Part shown: positions 49,301-58,208 of the stretch, in pieces | Position numbering within the stretch: the first letter of the stretch is position 1 | How the letters are laid out: each line of letters starts with the position of its first letter | DNA from: Chryseobacterium indologenes | Lineage (GTDB): Bacteria; Bacteroidota; Bacteroidia; Flavobacteriales; Weeksellaceae | Length of the DNA stretch: 64,000 bases | Reading direction: 5' to 3' | Assembly (NCBI GenBank): GCA_016025055.1 | Contig: CP065590.1 | Coordinates: 2,666,001-2,730,000, forward strand | The notes under the pieces: generated by a model | Database searches by the model: none | What the model saw: the letters and a program-made list of their open reading frames with translations, nothing else | What the model was told of the DNA's origin: nothing | Translations under genes and position numbers: made by a program

Positions 49301-51163
49301 GATCAAAATGGATAAGAGTACCCTGCAGCCATTGGTAGACCTTACCATCGACGATATCAAAATGAACGGTAATGATATGGGAGATATTACTGTATCAGCT
49401 ACCAACGGGTTCTCACTGAATGTATATGATATCGATATCAAAGTACATTCCGCAGGAGCTCTTGGAGGAAATAGTCTTGATGTGACCGGTACGGTTAATA
49501 ACAATACCGCTTCTCCGGATATTGACCTCACCGCACAAATGCGTGATTTTGATTTATCTTTCACCCAACAGTTCGTGCAGTCTATCTTTGGAAATCTGAG
49601 AGGAAAAGCGGCAGGTGATTTAAAAATTAACGGAAAATTAAAGAACCTCGATTATAACGGGGATATTGCCTTAAAGGATTTTGGATTAAAACTCTTGTTT
49701 ACAGGAGTAGATTATTCATTTGATGATACGGTAATTCAGCTTACGAAAGGGCTTGCAATTCTTAACAATATTGAAGTACATGACGGAAGGACCAATTCAA
49801 AAGGGAATATCTCAGGGGCTATCCAGTTTGAAACACTTTCTTCAATGGGGGTTTCTCTGGTAATGAGGGCTGACAACCTGCTTATGCTGAATACTACCCA
49901 AAAAGATTTCGACCTTTTCTGGGGTAGAGTATATGGCCAGGGAGATCTTTATGTGGATGGGCCTGTGTCTGGATTAAGCATAACTACACCCAATATGAGG
50001 GCACTTAATGGAAGTACTTTTACTTTTAATTCAAGCTCAACCTCTAATGTGGAAGAGTTTAAAATGCTGAGATTCCTGAAAGAAGGAAAAGACGGCTTGG
50101 TCACTCTTGAAGAAAAGAAGAAGACGGGAGCTAATATGAACATTGACTTCAATCTGGCTGTAGATAAAGGAACTACCGTGAACGTACTTGTGGGAGATGA
50201 TGTGGGAAATATTACCGTAAAAGGCTCAGCGGATCCTTTACGATTCCATATGAACAGACAGGGAAATATTGCCATGAGTGGTACTTATAAAGTTGATAAC
50301 GGTACATTCGTTTCTAAAGCCATCCTTAATAAAACCTTCCAGATCGAAAGAAACAGTAGTATCAGGTGGGATGGTGATGCCATGAAGCCTGCTTTGGATA
50401 TTAATGCCAATTATGTAAGAATGGTTTCCAATGTGGGAGAATATCTTAATTTAAGTAAGCTTCAACCGATCAGTATTTTGTTACAGGCCCACATTAGCCA
50501 GTCGTTGGTAGATCCTAAAATTGATCTTAATGTGACGGCTCTGGATGTTTCCAGCCAGGTAAGGGAAACCCTGGCGGCGAAAATGAGCCAGGAAGGGGAG
50601 AAAGTACTCCAGTTTGGTTCGGTGCTCTTGTTGAGTACTTTCAACGTATCCAACACCGGTGGAGTAGATGTAAATGTAGGGAATGTGGCAGAATCATCCG
50701 GTTATAATATGCTTTTAAAGCAGTTGGGATCGGTTCTTAATACGATGAGTAATGAATTCCAGATTGACCTTAATTATGTGAAGGGAGATCAGAATGCGAA
50801 TATCGGAGACAGGGCCAATGCCGGAGTTAGCGTTGCCGTATCACCGAGGATTAATGTGAAGACCGGATTGGGAATTCCACTATCAAGAACTGAAGGTACT
50901 CAGGCAAATTATCTCTCTACCGAGGGATCTATTGAATATGACCTCTCAAAAAGAATGACGGAACATTGCTTATCCGTGGATATTCCAAACCTGCAAATAT
51001 TGGGATGATCAGTACAAATGGTTCTACTAATCAGGCTTATGGAGTGGGTGTTATGTGGAGTAAAAGCTTTAATTCTTTATTCAAAAAGAAGAAAAAAGAC
51101 AAAAAACCTGCAGGAGCTAAAACAGAAATAAAAACAGATTCTATAAAATCAGATACTAAATAA
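46375..51163 (+). CDS. tamB: TamB/AsmA-like translocation and assembly protein, two frameshifts
   Basis: About 1596 residues when repaired. A hydrophilic helical extension (residues 1-75, KTVENVEGKVRETVKEASEL) precedes one membrane anchor (LLLILFWLGLFLVASVLIVI, formed only after repair). Long beta-rich repeats follow, ending in the DUF490/TamB domain (MSNEFQIDLNYVKGDQ, SVAVSPRINVKTGLGIPLS). TamB-type proteins bridge inner and outer membranes for lipid or outer-membrane-protein transport. Breaks: T5 at 46616-46620 needs six T; A5 at 50948-50952 needs six A, giving YDLSKKNDGTLLIRGYSKP. Confidence 0.88.
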
Positions 51164-51245
51164 TTTGAATATTTTAATGATTTTTATCATCTGTGTTAAT
51201 TATTGTTAATATTTGATATATTTTTTTTAGTTAAATTATTTTTCG

Positions 51246-51253
51246 TAAATTTG
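51246..51253 (+). promoter_or_regulatory. -7 promoter box of the Lrp-type gene
   Basis: TAAATTTG fits TAnnTTTG, 44 nt before the ATG; the -33 element is not clear. Confidence 0.45.
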
Positions 51254-51297
51254 CAAAAAATACATAGATTTTTTAAAGAAATTGTAATTTAACTAAT

Positions 51298-51768
51298 ATG
51301 AACTATCAACTGGACGAAATAGACAAGAAGATTCTTGATTTCTTAGTAGAAAACACAAGAATGCCTTTTACTGAAATTGCAAAGCAGATGGATGTTTCTG
51401 CTGGAACAATTCACGTAAGAGTGAAAAAGATGGAAGATGCAGGTATTATTTTGGGATCATCTCTTAATATCGATTATGGAAAGCTGGACTATCACTTTAC
51501 AGCTTTTATCGGAATCCTTTTGACAAAATCAAACCGTACTCAGGAAGTATTGAAAGAATTGTCAGTTATTCCTAATGTAATCGAAGCTAGCGTTATTTCC
51601 GGAAAATATAACATTTTCTGTAAAGTAAGAGCTAAGAATACAGAAGATGCTAAAAGAATTATTTATCAGATAGATGACATTCAGGATGTAATGAGAACTG
51701 AAAGTATGATTTCTATGGAAGAATACTTAAGTGATAAAAACAGACTGATCAACGCGATCTCTATTTAA
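51298..51768 (+). CDS. Lrp/AsnC-family transcription regulator
   Basis: 156 residues. Winged helix-turn-helix (LDEIDKKILDFLVENTRMPF, QMDVSAGTIHVRVKKM) and a C-terminal RAM effector domain (VIEASVISGKYNIFCKVRAK). It probably senses amino acids and forms octamers; the target genes are not evident from the neighbours. Confidence 0.92.
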   Translation: MNYQLDEIDKKILDFLVENTRMPFTEIAKQMDVSAGTIHVRVKKMEDAGIILGSSLNIDYGKLDYHFTAFIGILLTKSNRTQEVLKELSVIPNVIEASVISGKYNIFCKVRAKNTEDAKRIIYQIDDIQDVMRTESMISMEEYLSDKNRLINAISI

Positions 51769-51793
51769 TTCAAATTTTAAACGAATTATTATA

Positions 51794-51829
51794 AAAGAAC
51801 TTATGAAATCTCTCATAAGTTCTTTATTT
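51794..51829 (+). terminator. Terminator of the Lrp-type gene
   Basis: aaagaacttatga / tcataagttcttt 13-bp stem followed by a T-rich tail. Confidence 0.9.
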
Positions 51830-51832
51830 TTG
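51825..51832 (+). promoter_or_regulatory. Possible -7 box giving a leaderless mRNA
   Basis: TATTTTTG ends 5 nt before the ATG at 51838, so a start about 6 nt downstream would fall on the ATG itself. It overlaps the terminator tail. Confidence 0.3.
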
Positions 51833-51837
51833 TACCT

Positions 51838-52215
51838 ATGGAAGAATACAGCTATTTTGATGAAGATCCGAAGAAAGGATGGGGTTTCGTATTAGCCTTT
51901 GCTGCGTTAATGTTATTTACCGTAATGGGGCTTGGCATTGATGTCGATGAATATTTGCAGCATGAATATCTTGAAATCCCGAGATGGTACTTCTATGTTA
52001 TTTTCTCCATCGACTTCCTGATGATGATAGGGCTGATCCTGATGTTCTTCTACCGCAAAGCAGGAATCTTTATGTTCCCTGTATTACTGGTGCTGCATTT
52101 CTTTATGCATAATTATTACCTGTCTACTTTTTTATATACCGATGTGACCAATCTTTTCCTTTTTACAGGATTTGGTATGCTGGCAATTATTCCGAAATGG
52201 AAATTTTTTAAATAG
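51838..52215 (+). CDS. Four-helix membrane protein of unknown function
   Basis: 125 residues, four predicted membrane helices (FVLAFAALMLFTVMGLGI, YFYVIFSIDFLMMIGLILMF, FPVLLVLHFFMHNYYL, LFLFTGFGMLAIIP) and an acidic N-terminus. Resembles small DUF-type flavobacterial membrane proteins; no function can be assigned. Confidence 0.6.
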   Translation: MEEYSYFDEDPKKGWGFVLAFAALMLFTVMGLGIDVDEYLQHEYLEIPRWYFYVIFSIDFLMMIGLILMFFYRKAGIFMFPVLLVLHFFMHNYYLSTFLYTDVTNLFLFTGFGMLAIIPKWKFFK

Positions 52216-52691
52216 GACTATACAGTTTTTATCTGTTAAAGTGGTTGAAGAAGCTCATACATGAACTGAATATGAAGCCGTCAGGGTTATGTCTCTGTGA
52301 AGTTTTTGCCACTGTAATATCCGGGATTCTTATTTAGCTTGTTGTCTATTCTGCGTTCTGCAGTTTAGTCTGGATTTTAATATTGTTTTCTGACAAGCCT
52401 ATTTTCTTTCCATCGAACGATAATCCCATAATCTGTGAACGTATTTCTTCCTGTAAGTTCAATCTTTTCCTTTTAAATTTAATAGCTTCCACTATCTGTC
52501 ACTCCAAAAAAATATCTGGATTGTTTCGAAAAGTGATACAGGTGTATTCTTACTCTTCTAGACGTTTTAATAATAAATAAGTCAGGAAAAATAGCTAAAA
52601 TCATGAAACTGGCTACACCTTTCATAAATACAATAGTCTGATTTGCCAGGATTAAAGTATTTTTACGGCCCATTTTAAAAAAGAAACAAAT
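52216..52691. other. Intergenic stretch, no gene supported
   Basis: Short open frames exist on both strands (52383-52580 +, 52479-52673 -), but neither has family features. The minus-strand reading continues after two stops as TGRNTFTDYGIIVRWKENR, which may be the trace of a dead gene. Confidence 0.35.
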
Positions 52692-53225
52692 ATGGATTTT
52701 CAGATTTTAAAAGAACAGATAGAAGCAGCTGCAAAAAAAGCCTTTTTGGAAATATATGAGAAACATGGTGAAGAAAACATCTATAGTTTTGCATTGTACA
52801 GTGATGAGGGAGCAATGACCGTCTGTCCGTCTGCTAATACGCTTAAAGCAACAGCCGGTCTGGATGAAGACGATAAGCTGTATTATACATATGAACCTGC
52901 AGAATGGACCTATGAATCATCAGGAGCCGATGAGGCGTTTAATGCGATATGTTCTCAACTGAGAGATGAGCTTTCTCAGAATGAGGAAAATGAGGAATGG
53001 TTTACTGATTTTCAGGCTAAACTTTATGCTGCTTGTATTGAAGTGCTGGAAAAACTTAAAAATGAAAATTTCTTCAGCAATATTACCGGACAAGACATTT
53101 TCCTGATTTTTACAGTCTCAGATTATGAATTTGAAGAGCAGGATATGAAAAATATCATCACCCGCCTCAACGATAATAAATATGGAACAGAATATTTGCA
53201 GTGGATGGATGCCTGGGGCCATTAA
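52692..53225 (+). CDS. DUF4303-like protein
   Basis: 177 residues, acidic, cytoplasmic. IYSFALYSDEGAMTVCPSANT, then AEWTYESSGADEAFNAICSQL and a C-terminal NKYGTEYLQWMDAW, fit DUF4303, a family often met near toxin systems. No toxin gene is adjacent here. Function unknown. Confidence 0.6.
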   Translation: MDFQILKEQIEAAAKKAFLEIYEKHGEENIYSFALYSDEGAMTVCPSANTLKATAGLDEDDKLYYTYEPAEWTYESSGADEAFNAICSQLRDELSQNEENEEWFTDFQAKLYAACIEVLEKLKNENFFSNITGQDIFLIFTVSDYEFEEQDMKNIITRLNDNKYGTEYLQWMDAWGH

Positions 53226-53376
53226 AGTACTAATATAAGCCACATTAACAAAGCAATCTTCTATCCCTGCTTCAAAGTAAATTGCAAGGTCGGATAATAA
53301 CAGATGAAATTGCTTATTCTTTTTAGGAAAAATAACTACCTTTTGTAAAATTTTAAATCAAATTATAAAAACTAAT

Positions 53377-53854
53377 ATGAATACACTTGAATTCTACAAG
53401 AAAGATGGAAATGTATATGTCTTTAAAAATCAACCGGTCTTTATGACTGTAGTATCTATTTTCTTTTTAGCAGTAGGAATAATAACCTTTAACAGTATAA
53501 GGGTTTTAAGCCTTCTTATGTTTTTTGGTTGTCGTTTTCATTATTATCAACTTCTTTGCTAAAAAATTTGTCATTGATCCTGACCGGCAGACGGTAACCG
53601 GCAAACATAGTATTTTTGTTCCTGCCCAAACCTATTCTATACAGGATTTTACGAACTTTGAAGTGATTGCTACGAAATATATGTTTATTACTGCCAATGT
53701 GATGGTGTCCATGCATTTTAATATCAACGGAAAGGATAAACAGCTTACTATCGGCCAGTCTCTTACCAAAAAAGGGATACAGAAAATGGTAAATGAAACT
53801 GAAGATATCATGAACAGTAATCAGCAAGGTAATGAACGTCATAGACCGCTATAG
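53377..53854 (+). CDS. Two-helix membrane protein, frameshifted
   Basis: 158 residues when repaired. The N-terminus is MNTLEFYKKDGNVYVF, then two membrane helices (VVSIFFLAVGIITF; LLMFLVVVFIIINFF) and a soluble C-terminal domain. The first frame stops at 53562; a T6 run at 53521-53526 would need five T. It overlaps the next gene by 23 nt. Both are of unknown function and look like a paralogous-style pair (short strand-rich domain behind two helices). Confidence 0.6.
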
Positions 53855-54347
53855 ATTCGAAGAAAACGGAAGTGAGATCCGGCTGATGCCCAATTATAGC
53901 TTTATTCGTACACTGGTATGGTGGCTGGCATTGGGCGTGCTTGCATTTGTGGGGATTTGCCTCTATTATGCAGGACAATGGGGAGATCATTTTATCGTGA
54001 CTTTGATACCATGGGGTGTCTATATGGCTTATTTCCTTTATGACCTTATTTTTAGAATTCCCGTTACCTATATTTTTGATAAATCAGAGAAATGTATCTA
54101 CAGAAAATTATACATTTCTAAAAAGATCATGAATTTCGATGAAATGACCTATTTTATTAAAGATGACAACGGAGGAGGATATTACGCAATCGGAAAACGA
54201 AGATACCAGTTTGTGAAAAATTATAAAATCAGTAATTATTTTTCAGACTCCAAAGCATCACGGAAAAGAGAAGAAGAATATATCGTACATATATTTCATC
54301 CTATATTGAGAGCTGTAGGAATTCCGGTACCGCAATCTGAACAATAA
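53832..54347 (+). CDS. Two-helix membrane protein of unknown function
   Basis: 171 residues. Two membrane helices (LVWWLALGVLAFVGICLYY, FIVTLIPWGVYMAYFLYDL) followed by a soluble domain with CIYRKLYISKKIMNFDEMTY. Family not recognised. Translationally coupled to the preceding gene. Confidence 0.6.
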   Translation: MNVIDRYRFEENGSEIRLMPNYSFIRTLVWWLALGVLAFVGICLYYAGQWGDHFIVTLIPWGVYMAYFLYDLIFRIPVTYIFDKSEKCIYRKLYISKKIMNFDEMTYFIKDDNGGGYYAIGKRRYQFVKNYKISNYFSDSKASRKREEEYIVHIFHPILRAVGIPVPQSEQ

Positions 54348-54363
54348 ATGCATTAAAAAATAA

Positions 54364-54396
54364 GTCCCGGGCGGTTTCGAAGAAACCGCCCGGGAC
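54364..54396. terminator. Strong bidirectional hairpin
   Basis: 15-bp perfect GC-rich stem (gtcccgggcggtttc / gaaaccgcccgggac), loop gaa, between convergent genes; weak T-tract. Confidence 0.8.
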
Positions 54397-54418
54397 TGTT
54401 AGTATACTATAACCTGTA

Positions 54419-55363
54419 TTAAGCTAAAATTCTCTTTACAGCTTCTTTCACTGCAGCAGCGTCAATTTTATACTTTTTCATCAATTCTGCAGGTGTTGCA
54501 GACTCTCCGAAAGTATCATTTACCGCTACGAACTCTTGTCTTGTAGGTCTTTTTCTGGCAAGCATTCCCGCTACAGATTCACCTAAACCACCTAAGTAGT
54601 TGTGCTCTTCAGCAGTTACAATTTTACCGGTTTTTTCAACAGATTTTAAAATGATTTCTTCATCTAAAGGTTTGATCGTATGGATATTGATCACCTCACA
54701 AGAGATCCCTTCTTTTTCAAGCTCATCTGCAGCTACAAGAGATTCCCATACAAGGTGCCCTGTTGCTACAATCGTTACATCAGTTCCTTCCTGCAGCATA
54801 ATTCCTTTTCCGATTTCGAAAGGCATATCTTCAGGCATGAATACAGGTACAGTCGGTCTTCCGAATCTTAAATATACAGGCCCTTCAAAGTCAGCAATTG
54901 CAATCGTTGCAGCTTTAGTCTGGTTGTAGTCACAAGGATTGATTACCGTCATTCCCGGAAGCATTTTCATCATACCGATGTCTTCCAGAACCTGGTGGGT
55001 AGCACCGTCTTCCCCCAACGTAAGTCCGGCGTGAGAAGCACAGATTTTTACATTCTTTCCTGAATACGCAACAGACTGACGGATCTGGTCGTATACTCTG
55101 GAAGTAGAGAAGTTGGCAAAAGTTCCCGTAAAAGGAATTTTTCCTGTAATACTAAGACCAGCAGCAAGTCCAATCATATTGGCTTCTGCAATACCTACCT
55201 GAAAGAATCTTTCCGGTGCCTTTTCAATGAATTTTTCCATTTTTAAAGAACCGATAAGGTCGGCACATAGAGCGACAACATTAGGGTTTTTGTCAGCAAG
55301 TTCTGCTAATCCGGCTCCGAATCCTGAACGAGTGTCCTTTTTTTCTGTATATGTATATTTCAT
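54419..55363 (-). CDS. Transketolase, C-terminal subunit
   Basis: 314 residues: pyrimidine-binding domain plus C-terminal domain of a split transketolase. TPP-activating Glu lies in [12 protein letters not shown] or the following loop; [20 protein letters not shown] and [16 protein letters not shown] are typical. It acts with the N-terminal subunit (56548-57399) to transfer two-carbon units in the pentose phosphate pathway. It lies 11 nt after a GLPGLI gene. Confidence 0.9.
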   Translation of the reverse strand: MKYTYTEKKDTRSGFGAGLAELADKNPNVVALCADLIGSLKMEKFIEKAPERFFQVGIAEANMIGLAAGLSITGKIPFTGTFANFSTSRVYDQIRQSVAYSGKNVKICASHAGLTLGEDGATHQVLEDIGMMKMLPGMTVINPCDYNQTKAATIAIADFEGPVYLRFGRPTVPVFMPEDMPFEIGKGIMLQEGTDVTIVATGHLVWESLVAADELEKEGISCEVINIHTIKPLDEEIILKSVEKTGKIVTAEEHNYLGGLGESVAGMLARKRPTRQEFVAVNDTFGESATPAELMKKYKIDAAAVKEAVKRILA

Positions 55364-55374
55364 TTTTATTTTTA

Positions 55375-56517
55375 TTAATCGAGATTGTTTAAATAATTGT
55401 TTAATTTCTTTTGATCATCAGCTTCAAGTTTTCCCTGAATTTCGTTGAGATATAAAATCTCCCGTCGTATTTCATCCAATGTACTTTTGATTCCCACAGA
55501 ATGAGGCTCAAACTGTGAAAGATACATATCACACATCTGCCCCGTATAATTTTTCAAATGTTCCTTTAGCTCTTTGTTGTTGAACTGCGGAATACTCTTT
55601 TCAAAATTCGTACAATGCTTGGGTAATCCTTTCCAAAGTTTGTCATTGTGTATAGTATGAATCGCTAGATCACCATCAGGTTGGATATTTTTTTTGTAAT
55701 CAGAAACATAATCTGTGACAAATGCGTACTCTTCAAATTCTACGGCAGCAGAATCGGCGGCTACAACTGCTGAGTCAGCGGTCATATTATTGTACTCATC
55801 CATTTGCTTCTGATAAGCAAGTGTAAGAGAATCACGCTTTCGCTGTCGGTCAGTAATGATTTTTTTATGATCGATATACACAATATCCTTAGAATCTGTT
55901 ATCGATTTCATTACTAAATACTCCTTGTCATAATCTTTTTCAGGTGCCAGCTTCAGAATAAATCCTTTCAAACCGGATTTTTCCAGTTTAGGTATTTTAA
56001 GATATTGTTTCACCAATCCGTTGAAAACAGTAAAACTGTCATAAGGAGAAGTTTCATCAATACATACTTTAAGGGACCCATCTTCACGGGTGAAACTCTG
56101 TTTTTTAGACTTGAAGTTAATCAGATAATGTTTACACGGAATACCTAATATCGTTTCCTGGGTGTTCAGTTTTTTAGATTCAAAAGCATATTCTTCTTCC
56201 GGGGCCTCGTAGGCTGAATTAGACATCATAGAATCCCATAAGAAATTCCCGATTCCTGCACCGTTAAGGCGGTTATTCAATTCCAGACTTACCGGACTCG
56301 TTGCCAATGCATCGGTAAAGAGATACATCGGAACATCTTTGAAGGTAATATTGGTAAAAAAATCATTGTTATTGCTTACATACATTTTCACGGAAGAATT
56401 GGCAGGGGTATTTCCCTCCATCTTATAGGTAAATTCCTTTGCAAAAGAAATCTTCTTTTCCTGGGCAATACCTGGAATAAAACTTGTAAGAAAGCAGATT
56501 AAAATGAATTTTTTCAT
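55375..56517 (-). CDS. GLPGLI-family secreted protein
   Basis: 380 residues; signal peptide [19 protein letters not shown]. The pattern of a cysteine-bearing strand ([18 protein letters not shown]) and [21 protein letters not shown] matches GLPGLI-like proteins, with an Ala/Asp-rich helical C-terminal half. Function unknown. Remarkable for lying between the two transketolase subunit genes on the same strand with short gaps. Confidence 0.6.
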   Translation of the reverse strand: MKKFILICFLTSFIPGIAQEKKISFAKEFTYKMEGNTPANSSVKMYVSNNNDFFTNITFKDVPMYLFTDALATSPVSLELNNRLNGAGIGNFLWDSMMSNSAYEAPEEEYAFESKKLNTQETILGIPCKHYLINFKSKKQSFTREDGSLKVCIDETSPYDSFTVFNGLVKQYLKIPKLEKSGLKGFILKLAPEKDYDKEYLVMKSITDSKDIVYIDHKKIITDRQRKRDSLTLAYQKQMDEYNNMTADSAVVAADSAAVEFEEYAFVTDYVSDYKKNIQPDGDLAIHTIHNDKLWKGLPKHCTNFEKSIPQFNNKELKEHLKNYTGQMCDMYLSQFEPHSVGIKSTLDEIRREILYLNEIQGKLEADDQKKLNNYLNNLD

Positions 56518-56547
56518 GAAAATTTGATACCTGATTTTTTAAAGATA

Positions 56548-57399
56548 TTAGTAATCGGCAGGAGCTTCTAAATACAATTGTTTGAAAGCGAGATCCAGCT
56601 GCTCATCATTAGGAGCTTTACCATGCCACGCATGAGATCCCATCATATAATCTACTCCGTAACCCATTTCTGTATGAAGCATAATCGCTACCGGTTTCCC
56701 TTTTCCTGTTTCAGCTTTTGCTCTTTCTAAAATAGCAATTACAGCCTCAAGATCATTACCGTTTTTCTCTTCTAAAACGATCCATCCGAATGCTTCCAGT
56801 TTAGCATGAAGATTTCCTAAGCTTAATACATCATCCGTATCACCGTCGATCTGACGTCCGTTATAGTCAATTGTTGAAATGATATTATCTACTTTTTTAG
56901 CAGCAGCATACATCAAAGCTTCCCAAACCTGACCTTCCTGAAGTTCTCCGTCTCCGTGAAGAGAGTACACAAGAGATTGATCTCCGTCCAGCTTTTTACC
57001 CTGAGCTACCCCTAAAGCAACTGAAAGTCCCTGCCCAAGTGAACCTGAAGCAATTCTGATTCCCGGAAGACCTTCGTGAGTAGTCGGGTGACCCTGTAAC
57101 CTTGAATCCAGCTTTCTGAAAGTTCTCAATTCATCTACCGGGAAGAAACCGAATCTAGCCAAAGTAGAGTAGAATACTGGTGAAATGTGCCCGTTTGACA
57201 AATAAAAATGATCCTCATTTTTTCCCTCCATGGTAAAAGGAAGATGATAGTTCATCACCTTTCCATAAAGGGCTGTGAAGAATTCTGTACAACCTAAACT
57301 TCCACCCGGGTGTCCTGAATTAACCGCATGAACCATTCTTAAAATGTCTCTTCTGATCTGCGTAGTAAGAGATTTTAACTCTTCGATACTTTTACTCAT
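56548..57399 (-). CDS. Transketolase, N-terminal subunit
   Basis: 283 residues from MSKSIEELKSL; an upstream in-frame ATG (57423) would overlap the promoter box at 57421-57428, so the later start is preferred. It binds thiamine diphosphate: SLHGDGELQEGQVWEAL to TIDYNGRQIDGD is the GDG-to-N motif, and HPGGSLGCTEF carries the conserved His. It forms the first half of a split transketolase. Confidence 0.92.
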   Translation of the reverse strand: MSKSIEELKSLTTQIRRDILRMVHAVNSGHPGGSLGCTEFFTALYGKVMNYHLPFTMEGKNEDHFYLSNGHISPVFYSTLARFGFFPVDELRTFRKLDSRLQGHPTTHEGLPGIRIASGSLGQGLSVALGVAQGKKLDGDQSLVYSLHGDGELQEGQVWEALMYAAAKKVDNIISTIDYNGRQIDGDTDDVLSLGNLHAKLEAFGWIVLEEKNGNDLEAVIAILERAKAETGKGKPVAIMLHTEMGYGVDYMMGSHAWHGKAPNDEQLDLAFKQLYLEAPADY

Positions 57400-57420
57400 T
57401 ATATCTGATTTATTTGCACA

Positions 57421-57428
57421 CAAATCTA
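57421..57428 (-). promoter_or_regulatory. -7 promoter box of the transketolase operon
   Basis: TAGATTTG on the minus strand fits TAnnTTTG, giving a short leader before the ATG at 57399. Confidence 0.5.
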
Positions 57429-57509
57429 CAATTTTTTGACGGCTTACGGAAATGCAAAATCCGGATCTGAAAAACCCGGATTATGATATATCGACATGTT
57501 GAGAAGCTT

Positions 57510-58028
57510 TTAACAGCCTTCGTTGATGTAAACTGTGATTTCAGTAACAGTATTATTGACGAATTTAAAAGTTAATTGTGTCCCCGCATCATAGTCCTCA
57601 ATATTAAAATATCCCGCATCTTTGATACGCTTACCATTATCATCCACGTCAGGGCGTACACTGAAAGTAGACTGATTCCTGTAAGCATTGATCAGGTCAT
57701 CTCTGGTACTTCCTACTCCCATTCCGCTTTTTGTTTTAAATTTTTTACTCGTGGTCGTCAAACCTGTAATGGTAACGGCTTCAGGTGAAGCATTGCCTCC
57801 ATAGCCCTCGTAAAGCTGGATATTGATGATCTCTCCATTGTATTTTACCATATTCTTTTTTTCTCCATCGGAAACTTTCAGTGAAGTGCCTGCAATCTTT
57901 TCGGCCTCACTTTTTTCCATAAAGACTTTGTATGGCCCTATTCGTAAAGTGGAGATTTCAAAATTTTCCTGGGCGCTCATGTAACTGAAAGCCATTACAA
58001 GCATACATAGCGAAATAATTTTCTTCAT
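57510..58028 (-). CDS. Secreted protein of unknown function
   Basis: 172 residues from MKKIISLCMLVMAFSYMSAQ, a clear signal peptide; the longer frame to 58082 lacks one. The mature part is strand-rich (KSGMGVGSTRDDLINAYRNQ, QLTFKFVNNTVTEITVYINE), with the layout of small periplasmic SmpA/BLIP-like domains, though this is only a resemblance. Confidence 0.6.
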   Translation of the reverse strand: MKKIISLCMLVMAFSYMSAQENFEISTLRIGPYKVFMEKSEAEKIAGTSLKVSDGEKKNMVKYNGEIINIQLYEGYGGNASPEAVTITGLTTTSKKFKTKSGMGVGSTRDDLINAYRNQSTFSVRPDVDDNGKRIKDAGYFNIEDYDAGTQLTFKFVNNTVTEITVYINEGC

Positions 58029-58208
58029 AGTTTTTTCTGAGTTATTGTTATTGCCTGCAAAGATACTGAAAAAGCGCAGCATTGAAAGGAGAGCAGGTTA
58101 TTTAAGGCTCTGACTGAGGATTTGTTAATTATTTTAATTAATAATTTATATGATTGATAGGTTTTGTTATTTTTTTATATATTTATTGATAACTTAAATC
58201 TCATATTT

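Noticed and set aside
52383..52673. Two small overlapping frames between membrane and DUF4303 genes
   Set aside because: Both short, on opposite strands, with no family features; at most a dead gene.
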